Below, piece after piece: positions 17,090 to 24,859 of a stretch of 44,830 nt of DNA (its first letter is position 1; each line of letters starts with the position of its first letter). The stretch comes from Anaerolineae bacterium (GTDB taxonomy: Bacteria; Chloroflexota; Anaerolineae; Aggregatilineales; Phototrophicaceae): positions 1-44,830 of the forward strand of contig JAIOHM010000110.1 of assembly GCA_019912965.1 (NCBI GenBank), given 5' to 3'. Below the pieces are notes generated by a model, which did not search any database, was not told where the DNA came from, and worked only from the letters and a program-made list of their open reading frames with translations. Position numbers and translations under genes: made by a program.

Positions 17090-18192
17090 ACCCGCCCTCC
17101 TGCCAATTCTAAAAGGGCTTCCGCCGCGTGCTTTGCCGCATCCGGTCGCGCCAATGTTTGTGCCGCTTTCTGCATCGCTTCCAAACGGGAACGGTCATTC
17201 AATAATTCCCGCACAGTTGAAAGCAAGGTATCGCCCATATTGGATTCGTCCATGTAGATGGCTGCACCCCGGTTTGCCAGATAATCCGCATTCACTTTCT
17301 GGTAGCGCCAGGCATGAGGATAGGGCACAAGGATAGAAGGCAGCCCAAAAACCGTAAATTCACCCAGCACAACCGCCCCGGAACGACTGAGTACCAGATC
17401 AGCAGCCGCCAATGCCAGCGCCATTTCACTATGCAGATACGGAAAAGCATGGTAATGGGTTGTATCCGGCAGCGCATCCCGGCGCTTTTCAATATCCGGC
17501 CAATCGAGTGTCCCTGTAAGATGAATAATCTGTATGTCATCCGCCAGCAGATCAGGCACAATATCCAGCAGTGCGTAATTAATCGCCCGTGCGCCCCGGC
17601 TGCCGCCGAAAACCAGCAGCGTTTTACGGGTAGGGTCTAGCTTAAAAAAGTCTATGGCGGCTTCACGGCTGGCATCCAGCATAATCTGACGCACCGGATA
17701 GCCCGTGATGACGGTTTCGTTATGCGGAAAATAGGTCTTGGAGTCGGTCACCGTCAGCGCCACACGCCGCGCAAACCGCCGCAGTACACGAATGGTCAAC
17801 CCTGGCTCGATGTCCGGCAGATAAATCAACTGCGGGACACGGCACAACCACGCTGCCAACGCAACCGGAAGCCCAACCCATCCGCCAGTGAGCAGCAAGG
17901 CATTTGGCCTGCGACGCAGCATCAACCACAGCGCTTGCAGGGTTCCAACTGCCAGATTAACCAGACTCACCAGTTTTCGAACCGTGCTGACACCATGTAA
18001 AGGCCCAGCGCGCACCTCATCGTAATGAGCAAAGGAAACGCCGCCCTCAGCCACTAATGGGCGTTCAAATCCATCGACACTGCCGACGAAAGACAGGCTA
18101 ACCGCCGGGTACAGCCTGGTCATGGCTTCGGCTATTGCTATCGCTGGATAAACGTGTCCGCCGGTGCCGCCCGCCCCGATCATTATTCGCAC
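17086..18192 (-). CDS. murG: Lipid II synthase (UDP-GlcNAc transferase MurG)
   Basis: A 368-residue GT-B glycosyltransferase that adds GlcNAc to lipid I on the cytoplasmic face of the membrane, making lipid II. The N-terminus has the glycine-rich GAGGTGGHVYPAIAIAEAM (7-25). A second glycine motif, LVFGGSRGARAINYAL, follows in the middle. The C-terminal UDP-GlcNAc pocket includes LVLSRSGAVVLGEFTVFGLPSILVPYPHA and YQKVNADYL. The start at 18192 is required by the N-terminal motif, yet the ftsW frame continues to 18098, so the first 95 bases of murG are also read as the ftsW tail. Its stop overlaps the start of the first CvpA-like gene. Confidence 0.96.
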   Translation of the reverse strand: MRIMIGAGGTGGHVYPAIAIAEAMTRLYPAVSLSFVGSVDGFERPLVAEGGVSFAHYDEVRAGPLHGVSTVRKLVSLVNLAVGTLQALWLMLRRRPNALLLTGGWVGLPVALAAWLCRVPQLIYLPDIEPGLTIRVLRRFARRVALTVTDSKTYFPHNETVITGYPVRQIMLDASREAAIDFFKLDPTRKTLLVFGGSRGARAINYALLDIVPDLLADDIQIIHLTGTLDWPDIEKRRDALPDTTHYHAFPYLHSEMALALAAADLVLSRSGAVVLGEFTVFGLPSILVPYPHAWRYQKVNADYLANRGAAIYMDESNMGDTLLSTVRELLNDRSRLEAMQKAAQTLARPDAAKHAAEALLELAGGRV

Positions 18193-19456
18193 CAGTCACC
18201 CTCCGTACCGAGATGGGCGTCGTGCGCTTGGGGATGCCTTGCAGCACTTTGACGCGGGAAATACTCAACAGCAATCCAACACCGCACATCACCACTACCA
18301 GCGATGACCCGCCGAAACTGATGAAAGGCAAGGATGCACCAGTGGGCGGCACAAGCGCCGTCATAACCGCGATGTTCAATAAGGCTTTGATGGCGATCCA
18401 GATAGTTAAACCCGCCGCCAGCAGCGAACCAAAATTATCGACTGAGCGACGTGCCACCTGAAAACCGCGAAACACCAATGCAACATACAGCGCCACCACA
18501 ACCGAAGCACCAACCAAACCCAGTTCCTCACCAATCACGGCAAAGATACTATCGGTATGTGGCGCGGGCAGGTTGGCAAATTTCTGCTTGCCCTGCCCCA
18601 ATCCAGCGCCTGTTAAACCACCGTTGCTGAAAGCAATAATGGCCTGCTGCACATGATAGTCTGCCTGTGTAATATCCGACGAACCGGAGACAAACGAATC
18701 CAGACGCCCTTGAGCATAATCCGGGCCGAGGTTGGTCAGCCAGATAACACCGACCAATCCAACGATTGCGCCCGCAACCGCCATCTGAATCAAATCCGCG
18801 CCCGCCAGAAAGAACATGATTCCCGCTACGACGATGATGGTGGCTGCCGTGCTGATGTCCGGCTGTAACAGCACCAGAACAGCAACGATGCTGACCAGTA
18901 CCGCAAACGGAATCAGGCCATAGGTGATGCTTCGGATTTGCGTTCGGCGCGAACTGAGCCATGCCGCCATATAAATGACGATGCTGAGTTCAGCTAATTC
19001 GCCCGGTTGGAACGAACCATTGATGAGCGCACGACGCGCATTAAACACATCATCGCCAAAGATCAATACGGCGATCAATGCGCCAATCGTCACCAGCAAA
19101 ATCAGGACAGCGATGCGCCGCCAGATGCGATAATCAATCAGCGCCAATAACACCGTCAGTGCAACGCCGATCAGCATATTGCGGGCGTGCTGCATGAAGA
19201 TGGTTGATTCGCTGCCAAACTGCTGATAGCTCCAGTCGAAGGTGGTACTGTAGACCATCATCAACCCAATTGCCAGCAGGATTCCGACCACGATCAGAAA
19301 ATAACCATCCAGCGTGGCGATGAAACTGCGTTTCCGTTCGACCGGAACGGCTTCCGGGATGAATTGGGGCGTTGAACGTGGTGTTGCCCGTACCGGACGC
19401 GGCGCGGGAACATCCGCCGTAACGGGTGGAAACTCAACAAGCGGTTGGTCAGCCAT
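18098..19456 (-). CDS. ftsW: Septal peptidoglycan glycosyltransferase FtsW
   Basis: A 452-residue SEDS-family polymerase that, with FtsI, builds septal glycan strands from lipid II. After a Pro-rich cytoplasmic N-terminus of about 50 residues there are about ten transmembrane helices. SEDS hallmarks: FQPGELAELSIVIYMAAWLS (FQPSE-like), LLVLLQPDISTA-type segment (VLVLLQPDISTAATI), the GLTGAGLGQGKQK loop, HTDSIFAVIGEELGLVGAS, and PPTGASLPFISFGGSSL near the end. The last 31 residues (GANNDRGGRHRRTR...) are hydrophilic and encoded out of phase inside the 5' end of murG. This long overlap is unusual for dcw genes. It lies 57 bases after murD, with a small hairpin (ATGGG...CCCAT, 19482-19500) in the gap. 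Confidence 0.95.
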   Translation of the reverse strand: MADQPLVEFPPVTADVPAPRPVRATPRSTPQFIPEAVPVERKRSFIATLDGYFLIVVGILLAIGLMMVYSTTFDWSYQQFGSESTIFMQHARNMLIGVALTVLLALIDYRIWRRIAVLILLVTIGALIAVLIFGDDVFNARRALINGSFQPGELAELSIVIYMAAWLSSRRTQIRSITYGLIPFAVLVSIVAVLVLLQPDISTAATIIVVAGIMFFLAGADLIQMAVAGAIVGLVGVIWLTNLGPDYAQGRLDSFVSGSSDITQADYHVQQAIIAFSNGGLTGAGLGQGKQKFANLPAPHTDSIFAVIGEELGLVGASVVVALYVALVFRGFQVARRSVDNFGSLLAAGLTIWIAIKALLNIAVMTALVPPTGASLPFISFGGSSLVVVMCGVGLLLSISRVKVLQGIPKRTTPISVRRVTGANNDRGGRHRRTRLSSDSNSRSHDQAVPGG

Positions 19457-19513
19457 AAAATTCTCTCACAATAGATTCTCAATGGGCGGGAGAACACCCA
19501 TCCTACAGCCCCA

Positions 19514-20902
19514 TTATAGCTGCATTACCAGTTGGCGAAAGTGAACGCCGCGTTCGGCAAAGTCAACATAAGCATCGTAACTGGTGCCGCCGGGGGAAAG
19601 CAGCACCACATCACCCGGCTGGGCAATTTTGGCAGCTTGGGCAACGGCTTCATCCAGCGCCGCCACCCGCGTCACCGAATCGGCTGCCCCGCCAACCTGT
19701 TTGATAACCTCCACCACCAGATCGCCAGCATCGCCAAAGGCAACAATATGACGGCATTTGGTCAGCGCTAAACGAATCATATCTTCCCACGGCAGCTTTT
19801 TATCCTTGCCACCTGCCAGCAGCACAATCGGCTCGGTGAAACTCCGTAAAGCGGCAACGACTCGTTCCGGTGCGGTGGCGATGCTGTCATTGATGTAACT
19901 CACATCGTTGACTACACGCACCAATTCAAGGCGGTGTTCGACGGGTTTGAAATCGCGGATGGTGGCTTCCATCACATCGGTGGAAACACCATTCACTCCG
20001 GTCAAGGCACAGGCCGCCAATACATTCAACACATTATGATCGCCACGCAAGGGAATATCTTCACGGCTGCAAATGATATGTGGATCGCCATCCACGCTGG
20101 CGCGGCCAGTCACCAGCAAACGCTGCCCAGCCATGAACGCCCCATCGCCAATCATATGGCTGGCGCTGAACCAACACACTGTCCCCGGCACGGCTGGCTC
20201 TATGGCACGGCTGCCGGGGTCATCATAACCCAAAACGCTCACTTCATTCTGCGCCTGATGAACCAGAATTTGAGCTTTGGCACGCACATAATTTTCCATC
20301 GTGCCATGACGGTCGAGGTGATTGGGGGTGATGTTCAAAATACCGGAAGTATGCGGGCTGCGGGTCATCAATTCGAGTTGAAAGCTGGAAAGCTCCATCA
20401 CCACAAAATGAGTATCTTCAATCTGCGGCAGCACATCCAACAGCACATCGCCAATATTGCCGCCCACCCAAACGGTGTAGCCATCGCGTTTCATGATTTC
20501 GCCCGTGAGTGTGGTGGTGGTGGTTTTGCCCGCGCTGCCTGTGATGCCAATCACCGGGGCAGGACAGCGTTCCAGAAATAAATGGGCATCGTTGGAAAGC
20601 GGAATTTTGCGCTGAATAGCAGCCTGCACGACGGGCAAATCCAGCGAAACACCCCCGGATAAACACAACAAATCGACATCATCCAACAGACTTTCAGGAT
20701 GACCGCCCATTACAAATTCGATGCCGGGATATTGAGCGATTTCCGGCGCAATCTGTTCCGGCGGGCGCATATCACTGATGAGAACCCGCGCACCCACTGT
20801 CGGCAGCCAGCGGGCAAGCGCCTTGCCTTGCCGTGCAAAGCCGAGGACAGCCACTTTTTTGCCATAAAGTTTGTCGGTTTTGGATGTTCCGTTATGATGC
20901 AC
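19514..20902 (-). CDS. murD: UDP-N-acetylmuramoylalanine--D-glutamate ligase
   Basis: A Mur ligase adding D-glutamate to UDP-MurNAc-L-Ala. An N-terminal Rossmann-like domain (KKVAVLGFARQGKALARWL) is followed by the P-loop VIGITGSAGKTTTTTL (about 118-133), NITPNHLDRHGTMENYVRAK, and C-terminal YINDSIATAPERVVAAL and VLLAGGKDKKLPW. All are typical of MurD. I place the start at the GTG at 20900-20902, which has GGAG five bases upstream and gives 462 residues, a normal length. The frame is open further to a TTG at 20975-20977, but that codon lies within a heptamer repeat and has no ribosome binding site. The enzyme is preceded by mraY and followed by ftsW. Confidence 0.94.
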   Translation of the reverse strand: MHHNGTSKTDKLYGKKVAVLGFARQGKALARWLPTVGARVLISDMRPPEQIAPEIAQYPGIEFVMGGHPESLLDDVDLLCLSGGVSLDLPVVQAAIQRKIPLSNDAHLFLERCPAPVIGITGSAGKTTTTTLTGEIMKRDGYTVWVGGNIGDVLLDVLPQIEDTHFVVMELSSFQLELMTRSPHTSGILNITPNHLDRHGTMENYVRAKAQILVHQAQNEVSVLGYDDPGSRAIEPAVPGTVCWFSASHMIGDGAFMAGQRLLVTGRASVDGDPHIICSREDIPLRGDHNVLNVLAACALTGVNGVSTDVMEATIRDFKPVEHRLELVRVVNDVSYINDSIATAPERVVAALRSFTEPIVLLAGGKDKKLPWEDMIRLALTKCRHIVAFGDAGDLVVEVIKQVGGAADSVTRVAALDEAVAQAAKIAQPGDVVLLSPGGTSYDAYVDFAERGVHFRQLVMQL

Positions 20903-20972
20903 AATTACTCCGAATGGTGGATGGTCGTCAGTTTTTGGTTTTATCTCCAGTAGAAGTGATTGTACTTTACGA

Positions 20973-21007
20973 ATCAATAACTAAAAACCAATAACCGATC
21001 ACCGCTA
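20973..21007. repeat. Heptamer array between mraY and murD
   Basis: ATCAATA, ACTAAAA, ACCAATA, ACCGATC, ACCGCTA. The last unit includes the mraY stop (TAG on the minus strand, 21005-21007). It is another array that runs into a stop codon. Confidence 0.65.
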
Positions 21008-22045
21008 CAGCAGCGCCAGAGCCACGCCGATCATCGCACTCAAAAGGCCAACCAGCCAGAACCGCTGCACAACTTGCGTCTCACTCCAGCCGCCTCGCTG
21101 GAAGTGATAATGAATGGGAGCCATGCGGAATAAACGCTGCCCGATTCCGGTTTTGGGGTCTTTGGTGCGCTTGTAGTAGGTCACCTGTAAAATCACGCTG
21201 ATGGTTTCCGTCACCGGGACGATGGCGATAATCGGCAGCAGCAGCCACTGCCCGGTCATAATGGCGATGGTGCCTAATGTCGCCCCCAATGCCAGCGAGC
21301 CAGTATCGCCCATGAATAACTGCGCCGGATGCGCGTTGTACCACAAGAATGCGAAACATGCCCCCACAAGAATAAAGCATAACTGGGTCAGGAAAACCTG
21401 CCCTTGCAGATAGCCGATCACCCCATAGGCAGCAAAAGCGCTGGCGGTAATGATGCCCGCCAAACCATCCAAACCGTCGGTGAAGTTGACGGCATTGGAC
21501 ATGCCGATGATGTAAAACACCGTAATGGGTATAAAAATGATCGGCGGGATGGTGATTGCAAACGGCAGCAGCGGAACAATCAACTGGTTGGCATACTGGA
21601 AACCGCCATCATACAGGGAAATGATAATGGCTACGACGGTCGCCAGCACAAGCTGACCGATAAATTTGGCGCGTGCCGAAAGCCCCTGCCCGATTACCCC
21701 GCGTGAATTTTGAATCCCTTCCCAGTCATCCAGCAGGCCGAGCAGCGAAAAACCACCCAGCACCGCCAGCGGCAGCAATACGCTCGACCCCGTAACCACA
21801 TCGTTCGGGCGCAGCACATTCACCAGATTGAGCGCCAGTGAAATCAGCACCACCGGGAACACGATCATGATGCCGCCCATCGTCGGCGTGCCCACTTTTT
21901 TCTGGTGTTCGTCGCTCAGTTCAATCTGAATTTGTTTGCCAATTCGCAGGCGGCGCAGAATTTCAATGAACGGCCCGCCCCAGATCACGCCAAGCAGGAA
22001 GGCAACCCCGCCAACGGTTAATGCAAATGGTAGTTGTCCAGCCAT
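21005..22045 (-). CDS. mraY: Phospho-MurNAc-pentapeptide translocase MraY
   Basis: A 346-residue integral membrane enzyme that transfers phospho-MurNAc-pentapeptide to undecaprenyl phosphate, giving lipid I. About ten helices are predicted. Signatures: EHQKKVGTPTMGGIMIV, the Mg-binding LLGLLDDWEG aspartates, SNAVNFTDGLDGLAG, and the histidine motif MAPIHYHFQRGGWSETQVVQRFW (the family more often has HHH). The start at the ATG 22043-22045 has GGAG four bases before it and begins with a membrane helix; the frame is open to 22186 but that part would overlap the preceding gene and is Cys-rich and non-membrane. It lies 19 bases after the 253-residue unknown gene, so is probably expressed with it. 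Confidence 0.95.
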   Translation of the reverse strand: MAGQLPFALTVGGVAFLLGVIWGGPFIEILRRLRIGKQIQIELSDEHQKKVGTPTMGGIMIVFPVVLISLALNLVNVLRPNDVVTGSSVLLPLAVLGGFSLLGLLDDWEGIQNSRGVIGQGLSARAKFIGQLVLATVVAIIISLYDGGFQYANQLIVPLLPFAITIPPIIFIPITVFYIIGMSNAVNFTDGLDGLAGIITASAFAAYGVIGYLQGQVFLTQLCFILVGACFAFLWYNAHPAQLFMGDTGSLALGATLGTIAIMTGQWLLLPIIAIVPVTETISVILQVTYYKRTKDPKTGIGQRLFRMAPIHYHFQRGGWSETQVVQRFWLVGLLSAMIGVALALL

Positions 22046-22064
22046 AAGACTCCAAAGTTCTAAA

Positions 22065-22826
22065 TTATCCGCCGCCGCTGGATGGCATTGGTACGCGCGA
22101 TCCAAATCCCCCGGCACTGTTCCGCCGCAAGCCCAGCAGTGACAGCGCATACACGGCATACCATAGATACCAACGACGGTAGCCACTCGGTGCTTGAACC
22201 GTGACAGGTGTGATGCTGCCTTCGGTAAATGGGTCTTTGAGGAGAATTTCGATTCCGGCTTTTTGCATCGGGTAAAGCACTTGAATCATGTCATCTTCCA
22301 GCGTTGCCCGCCGCTGAAGCACCAGCATCCGGTTGATTTCCCGCGACTTCAAAAAGGTTGCTGAGGGAAAATCCTGTGGGAACAGCACCCACCGATTATC
22401 AAAACGACCGGGCGCAGGCGGAATCACACCCTGCAAGCGGTTAGAATCGACCAAGAAAGCGGGCGGTGCATCCGGGCTGATAGGCATCGCCTCTAAACGT
22501 CCGGTTGTACTCAACAGACTCCCTAAAATCCGGTTGATAGGCACAACTGATGAATGCCCATCGGCACAGTTGTACAGGGGCACAGGACGATAGCCACGCC
22601 CCGCCAATTCCAACCCCATCGCTACCGACTCACCGGACGCCAGATTGACGATCACAGCCGTGTTATGATGAACGCGCGGCAACCAACCCAAATCGGGAAT
22701 ATTCAATTGTTCCGGCTCAACCTGTTCCGTATTCGGCTTTAACTGTGCGAAGATCACAGGCTTCGACCAGCGCGCCCAGATCGAATCCGGCGGCGACCAG
22801 ATGGCATACACTTCTTCCGGCTTCAA
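22065..22826 (-). CDS. Uncharacterised partner of the ATP-grasp ligase
   Basis: A 253-residue protein without a domain I can name. It opens with a Trp-rich stretch (YAIWSPPDSIWARWSKPVIFA) and then NLASGESVAMGLELAGRGYRPVPLYN, a conserved-looking block that I have seen in proteins encoded beside glutathionylspermidine-synthase-like ligases (from memory, unverified). The middle is soluble; near the C-terminus YLWYAVYALSLLGL could be a single membrane or peripheral helix, followed by a Gly/Ser/Pro tail. Its ATG overlaps the stop of the ATP-grasp gene (ATGA at 22823-22826), so the two are translationally coupled and probably work together. Function unknown. Confidence 0.65.
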   Translation of the reverse strand: MKPEEVYAIWSPPDSIWARWSKPVIFAQLKPNTEQVEPEQLNIPDLGWLPRVHHNTAVIVNLASGESVAMGLELAGRGYRPVPLYNCADGHSSVVPINRILGSLLSTTGRLEAMPISPDAPPAFLVDSNRLQGVIPPAPGRFDNRWVLFPQDFPSATFLKSREINRMLVLQRRATLEDDMIQVLYPMQKAGIEILLKDPFTEGSITPVTVQAPSGYRRWYLWYAVYALSLLGLRRNSAGGFGSRVPMPSSGGG

Positions 22827-24049
22827 AATACCCCTCCCGAAGAGTCGATCAACACGGCAATATCCGGCGCAATCGAAGTAATCAACGGCTTTTCCCCAAT
22901 CCGCCCATAAATTCCCACAGCTTGTCCATTCACGGTGTATACCCCAAAACAGGGATAACGCAAACCGTGAGCCGTTTCCAATGGAATCATCTGGAAGCGC
23001 CGTTGGGCAATCCAGTCGCCGGGATGCCTTCGCACCTGCTTCTGGATGGTTTGCAAATCCTTTGGCGTCGTCACCCCGTTCATGGCGATGTCCTCGCCAA
23101 TCCGCCCGAAAGCAGGTTTATACACCCACTCGTCCGACCATTTTACCGCGCGCGGGTCGCAGGTTTCCGGCAGATATTCACGCCATGTCGGTGCGGGCGT
23201 CTCCAGTTTATCCCAGATAATCGGCAAACGCTTGCTTTGCGACAACAGGGCATAAGCCGGATTGCAGCGGGGTATATGAGATGGAACAAAAAATTCTCCC
23301 CATTGAGCAGCGCGCGGCAGATTGGGCAGCCATTCGCCGGGGAAAAAGCGAAAAATATAATCGGCTTCAGTTTGCAGCCAATCGGTTTCGATGAATGCCC
23401 TGCCCTCCCGCCAGCGTAAATGGGATGGGCTGATGAGTGCAGTCTTCAAACCAGCCCTTTCGAGATAGGGGGCGAAGAACAACATCATCTGACGGTCATC
23501 GGTGTAAGCGGTGGCATGAACCAACGCCACTATGCCGCTTTCCGGGGCAGTTCGGCGGATGGCTTTCGCCAGCACATCGGCCACATCGCCCGCCGTGATG
23601 AACCCCGGATAATGTTCGACCATCAAACGAGTAAAACCGCTGGCCTCGATGAATCCGCCGGGGACATCCGCGTTGGCTTCCGAAATGCGCCAGCCATCAG
23701 TTGTATAGTGGAAATCAAATCGAATCAGTCGTGCATTCGGAGCAGATTCAGTCATACTTGCCCCGCGCCGTAAATGCCAGCGAATGCTGCGTGGTAGACC
23801 GAGTTCGTTGTGTAAAACAGGTTTGCGGCGGAGTTCGGCTTCGAGCGCCAATGTTTCAGCCGCTAATTTTTCCGCCAGCGCAGCGATTTTCAGCCATGCT
23901 GCCCCATCCAAAATAATGGGATAATCCGCCAGCACATTGACATCTTCAACCTGCGGATCCCATTTGAAGCAGTCGAAAACTGCCCGTGTTTTGACCTGTT
24001 CATAAGTTGCAGCGGGTAATGGTTCACCCGCCCGAAACGGCAAACTCAT
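22823..24049 (-). CDS. Glutathionylspermidine synthase-like ATP-grasp ligase
   Basis: A 408-residue protein matching the glutathionylspermidine synthase C-terminal family (GSP_synth, PF03738), an ATP-grasp fold that joins a carboxylate to an amine. Visible landmarks: IRFDFHYTTDGWRISEANADVPGGFIEASG (109-138; metal/ATP acidic residues), EWVYKPAFGRIGEDIAM with ATP-binding K311 and a glycine loop at 315-319, and GDWIAQRRFQMIPLE near 345. No amidase domain is present, as in YgiC/YjfC-type stand-alone members whose substrates are unknown. It is coupled by four-base overlaps to the membrane protein before it and the unknown protein after it, and this trio occupies the place of murE-murF in the dcw cluster. 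A peptidoglycan or polyamine-linked role is conjecture. Confidence 0.82.
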   Translation of the reverse strand: MSLPFRAGEPLPAATYEQVKTRAVFDCFKWDPQVEDVNVLADYPIILDGAAWLKIAALAEKLAAETLALEAELRRKPVLHNELGLPRSIRWHLRRGASMTESAPNARLIRFDFHYTTDGWRISEANADVPGGFIEASGFTRLMVEHYPGFITAGDVADVLAKAIRRTAPESGIVALVHATAYTDDRQMMLFFAPYLERAGLKTALISPSHLRWREGRAFIETDWLQTEADYIFRFFPGEWLPNLPRAAQWGEFFVPSHIPRCNPAYALLSQSKRLPIIWDKLETPAPTWREYLPETCDPRAVKWSDEWVYKPAFGRIGEDIAMNGVTTPKDLQTIQKQVRRHPGDWIAQRRFQMIPLETAHGLRYPCFGVYTVNGQAVGIYGRIGEKPLITSIAPDIAVLIDSSGGVF

Positions 24050-24846
24050 AACACCGGGCCAGCCCAGAACAGTGTCAGGATACCGCCACCAATGTACAGC
24101 GCCGCCGGAATGATGCCGAAGGGCAAAGCAGGCAGCGCGGGACGTTCAACCGTTGGGCGGCAGGCGCGTTCGATAATAAAAGCAGCAGCGGTCAAAATCA
24201 GCGCAGGCCACGCATGGCTCACAAAAACGCTCCACATTTGCACGGGCGAAAACCAATCCCCGGCTGCTGCCCGACCCAGAATAATCCCCAAAGCGGTCAA
24301 AAATCCAAATAAGCGCCAGCCCGCCGCGAGATCGCGCTCGACCGTCACCATCTGTGAAACTTGTGTCAATAATTCCAGCGTGAACCACAGGATAAAAAAG
24401 GTGAGGGTGGCATATCCAGCCGAGTTAAAAACCGCCCACCACCCCGGCCCATCGCCGACATTGCCACCGCTGAAGCAAAATGTCAGCCCCAGCAGCGCCC
24501 CGCAGACTGCCCACATCGCGCCCTGATTGCGGCGTTCGACCACATCATCGCGCGGGACAATGCCTAAAAACGGAATCATGGTGACAGTAATCCCTACCCA
24601 CGTTAAGCCCATCACCAGATAAAAGCTGAGATAAGTGAAGTTGTTCTGCACATCAAAGGAAGACAGGGTATTCAAAATATGCCAGATGAAGGCCGTAATG
24701 ATGATCGGCAGTATCAGCAGCACCGCCCGCTGACTGAACGGAGAAATCAGGCGGTTTACAAAGCCGAACATGCTGTACCAGCGAATCCAGAATATAAAAA
24801 TGCCGAACAGACCACCGACCAGAAAACAACTTTCGATGTCGTCCAC
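24046..24846 (-). CDS. Polytopic membrane protein of the ligase cassette
   Basis: A 266-residue protein with about eight hydrophobic helices. The region VERDLAAGWRLFGFLTALGIILGRAAAG is reminiscent of DUF350 (YjfL-type) repeats, which are known neighbours of GSP_synth-like genes in proteobacteria, but the match is weak and should be treated as a hint only. The start is a GTG (24844-24846) with AAGGGGG upstream. It begins 13 bases after the ftsI stop and ends in a four-base overlap with the ATP-grasp gene, so it is the first gene of the three-gene cassette and is read in the dcw transcript. Confidence 0.65.
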   Translation of the reverse strand: MDDIESCFLVGGLFGIFIFWIRWYSMFGFVNRLISPFSQRAVLLILPIIITAFIWHILNTLSSFDVQNNFTYLSFYLVMGLTWVGITVTMIPFLGIVPRDDVVERRNQGAMWAVCGALLGLTFCFSGGNVGDGPGWWAVFNSAGYATLTFFILWFTLELLTQVSQMVTVERDLAAGWRLFGFLTALGIILGRAAAGDWFSPVQMWSVFVSHAWPALILTAAAFIIERACRPTVERPALPALPFGIIPAALYIGGGILTLFWAGPVL

Positions 24847-24859
24847 GATGCCCCCTTAA

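Noticed and set aside
20903..20977. 25-residue extension of MurD from a TTG
   Set aside because: Starts in a heptamer repeat without a ribosome binding site; the GTG at 20902 gives normal length.
22046..22186. 47-residue N-terminal extension of MraY
   Set aside because: Overlaps the upstream gene, is Cys-rich and not membrane-like; the ATG at 22045 has GGAG.
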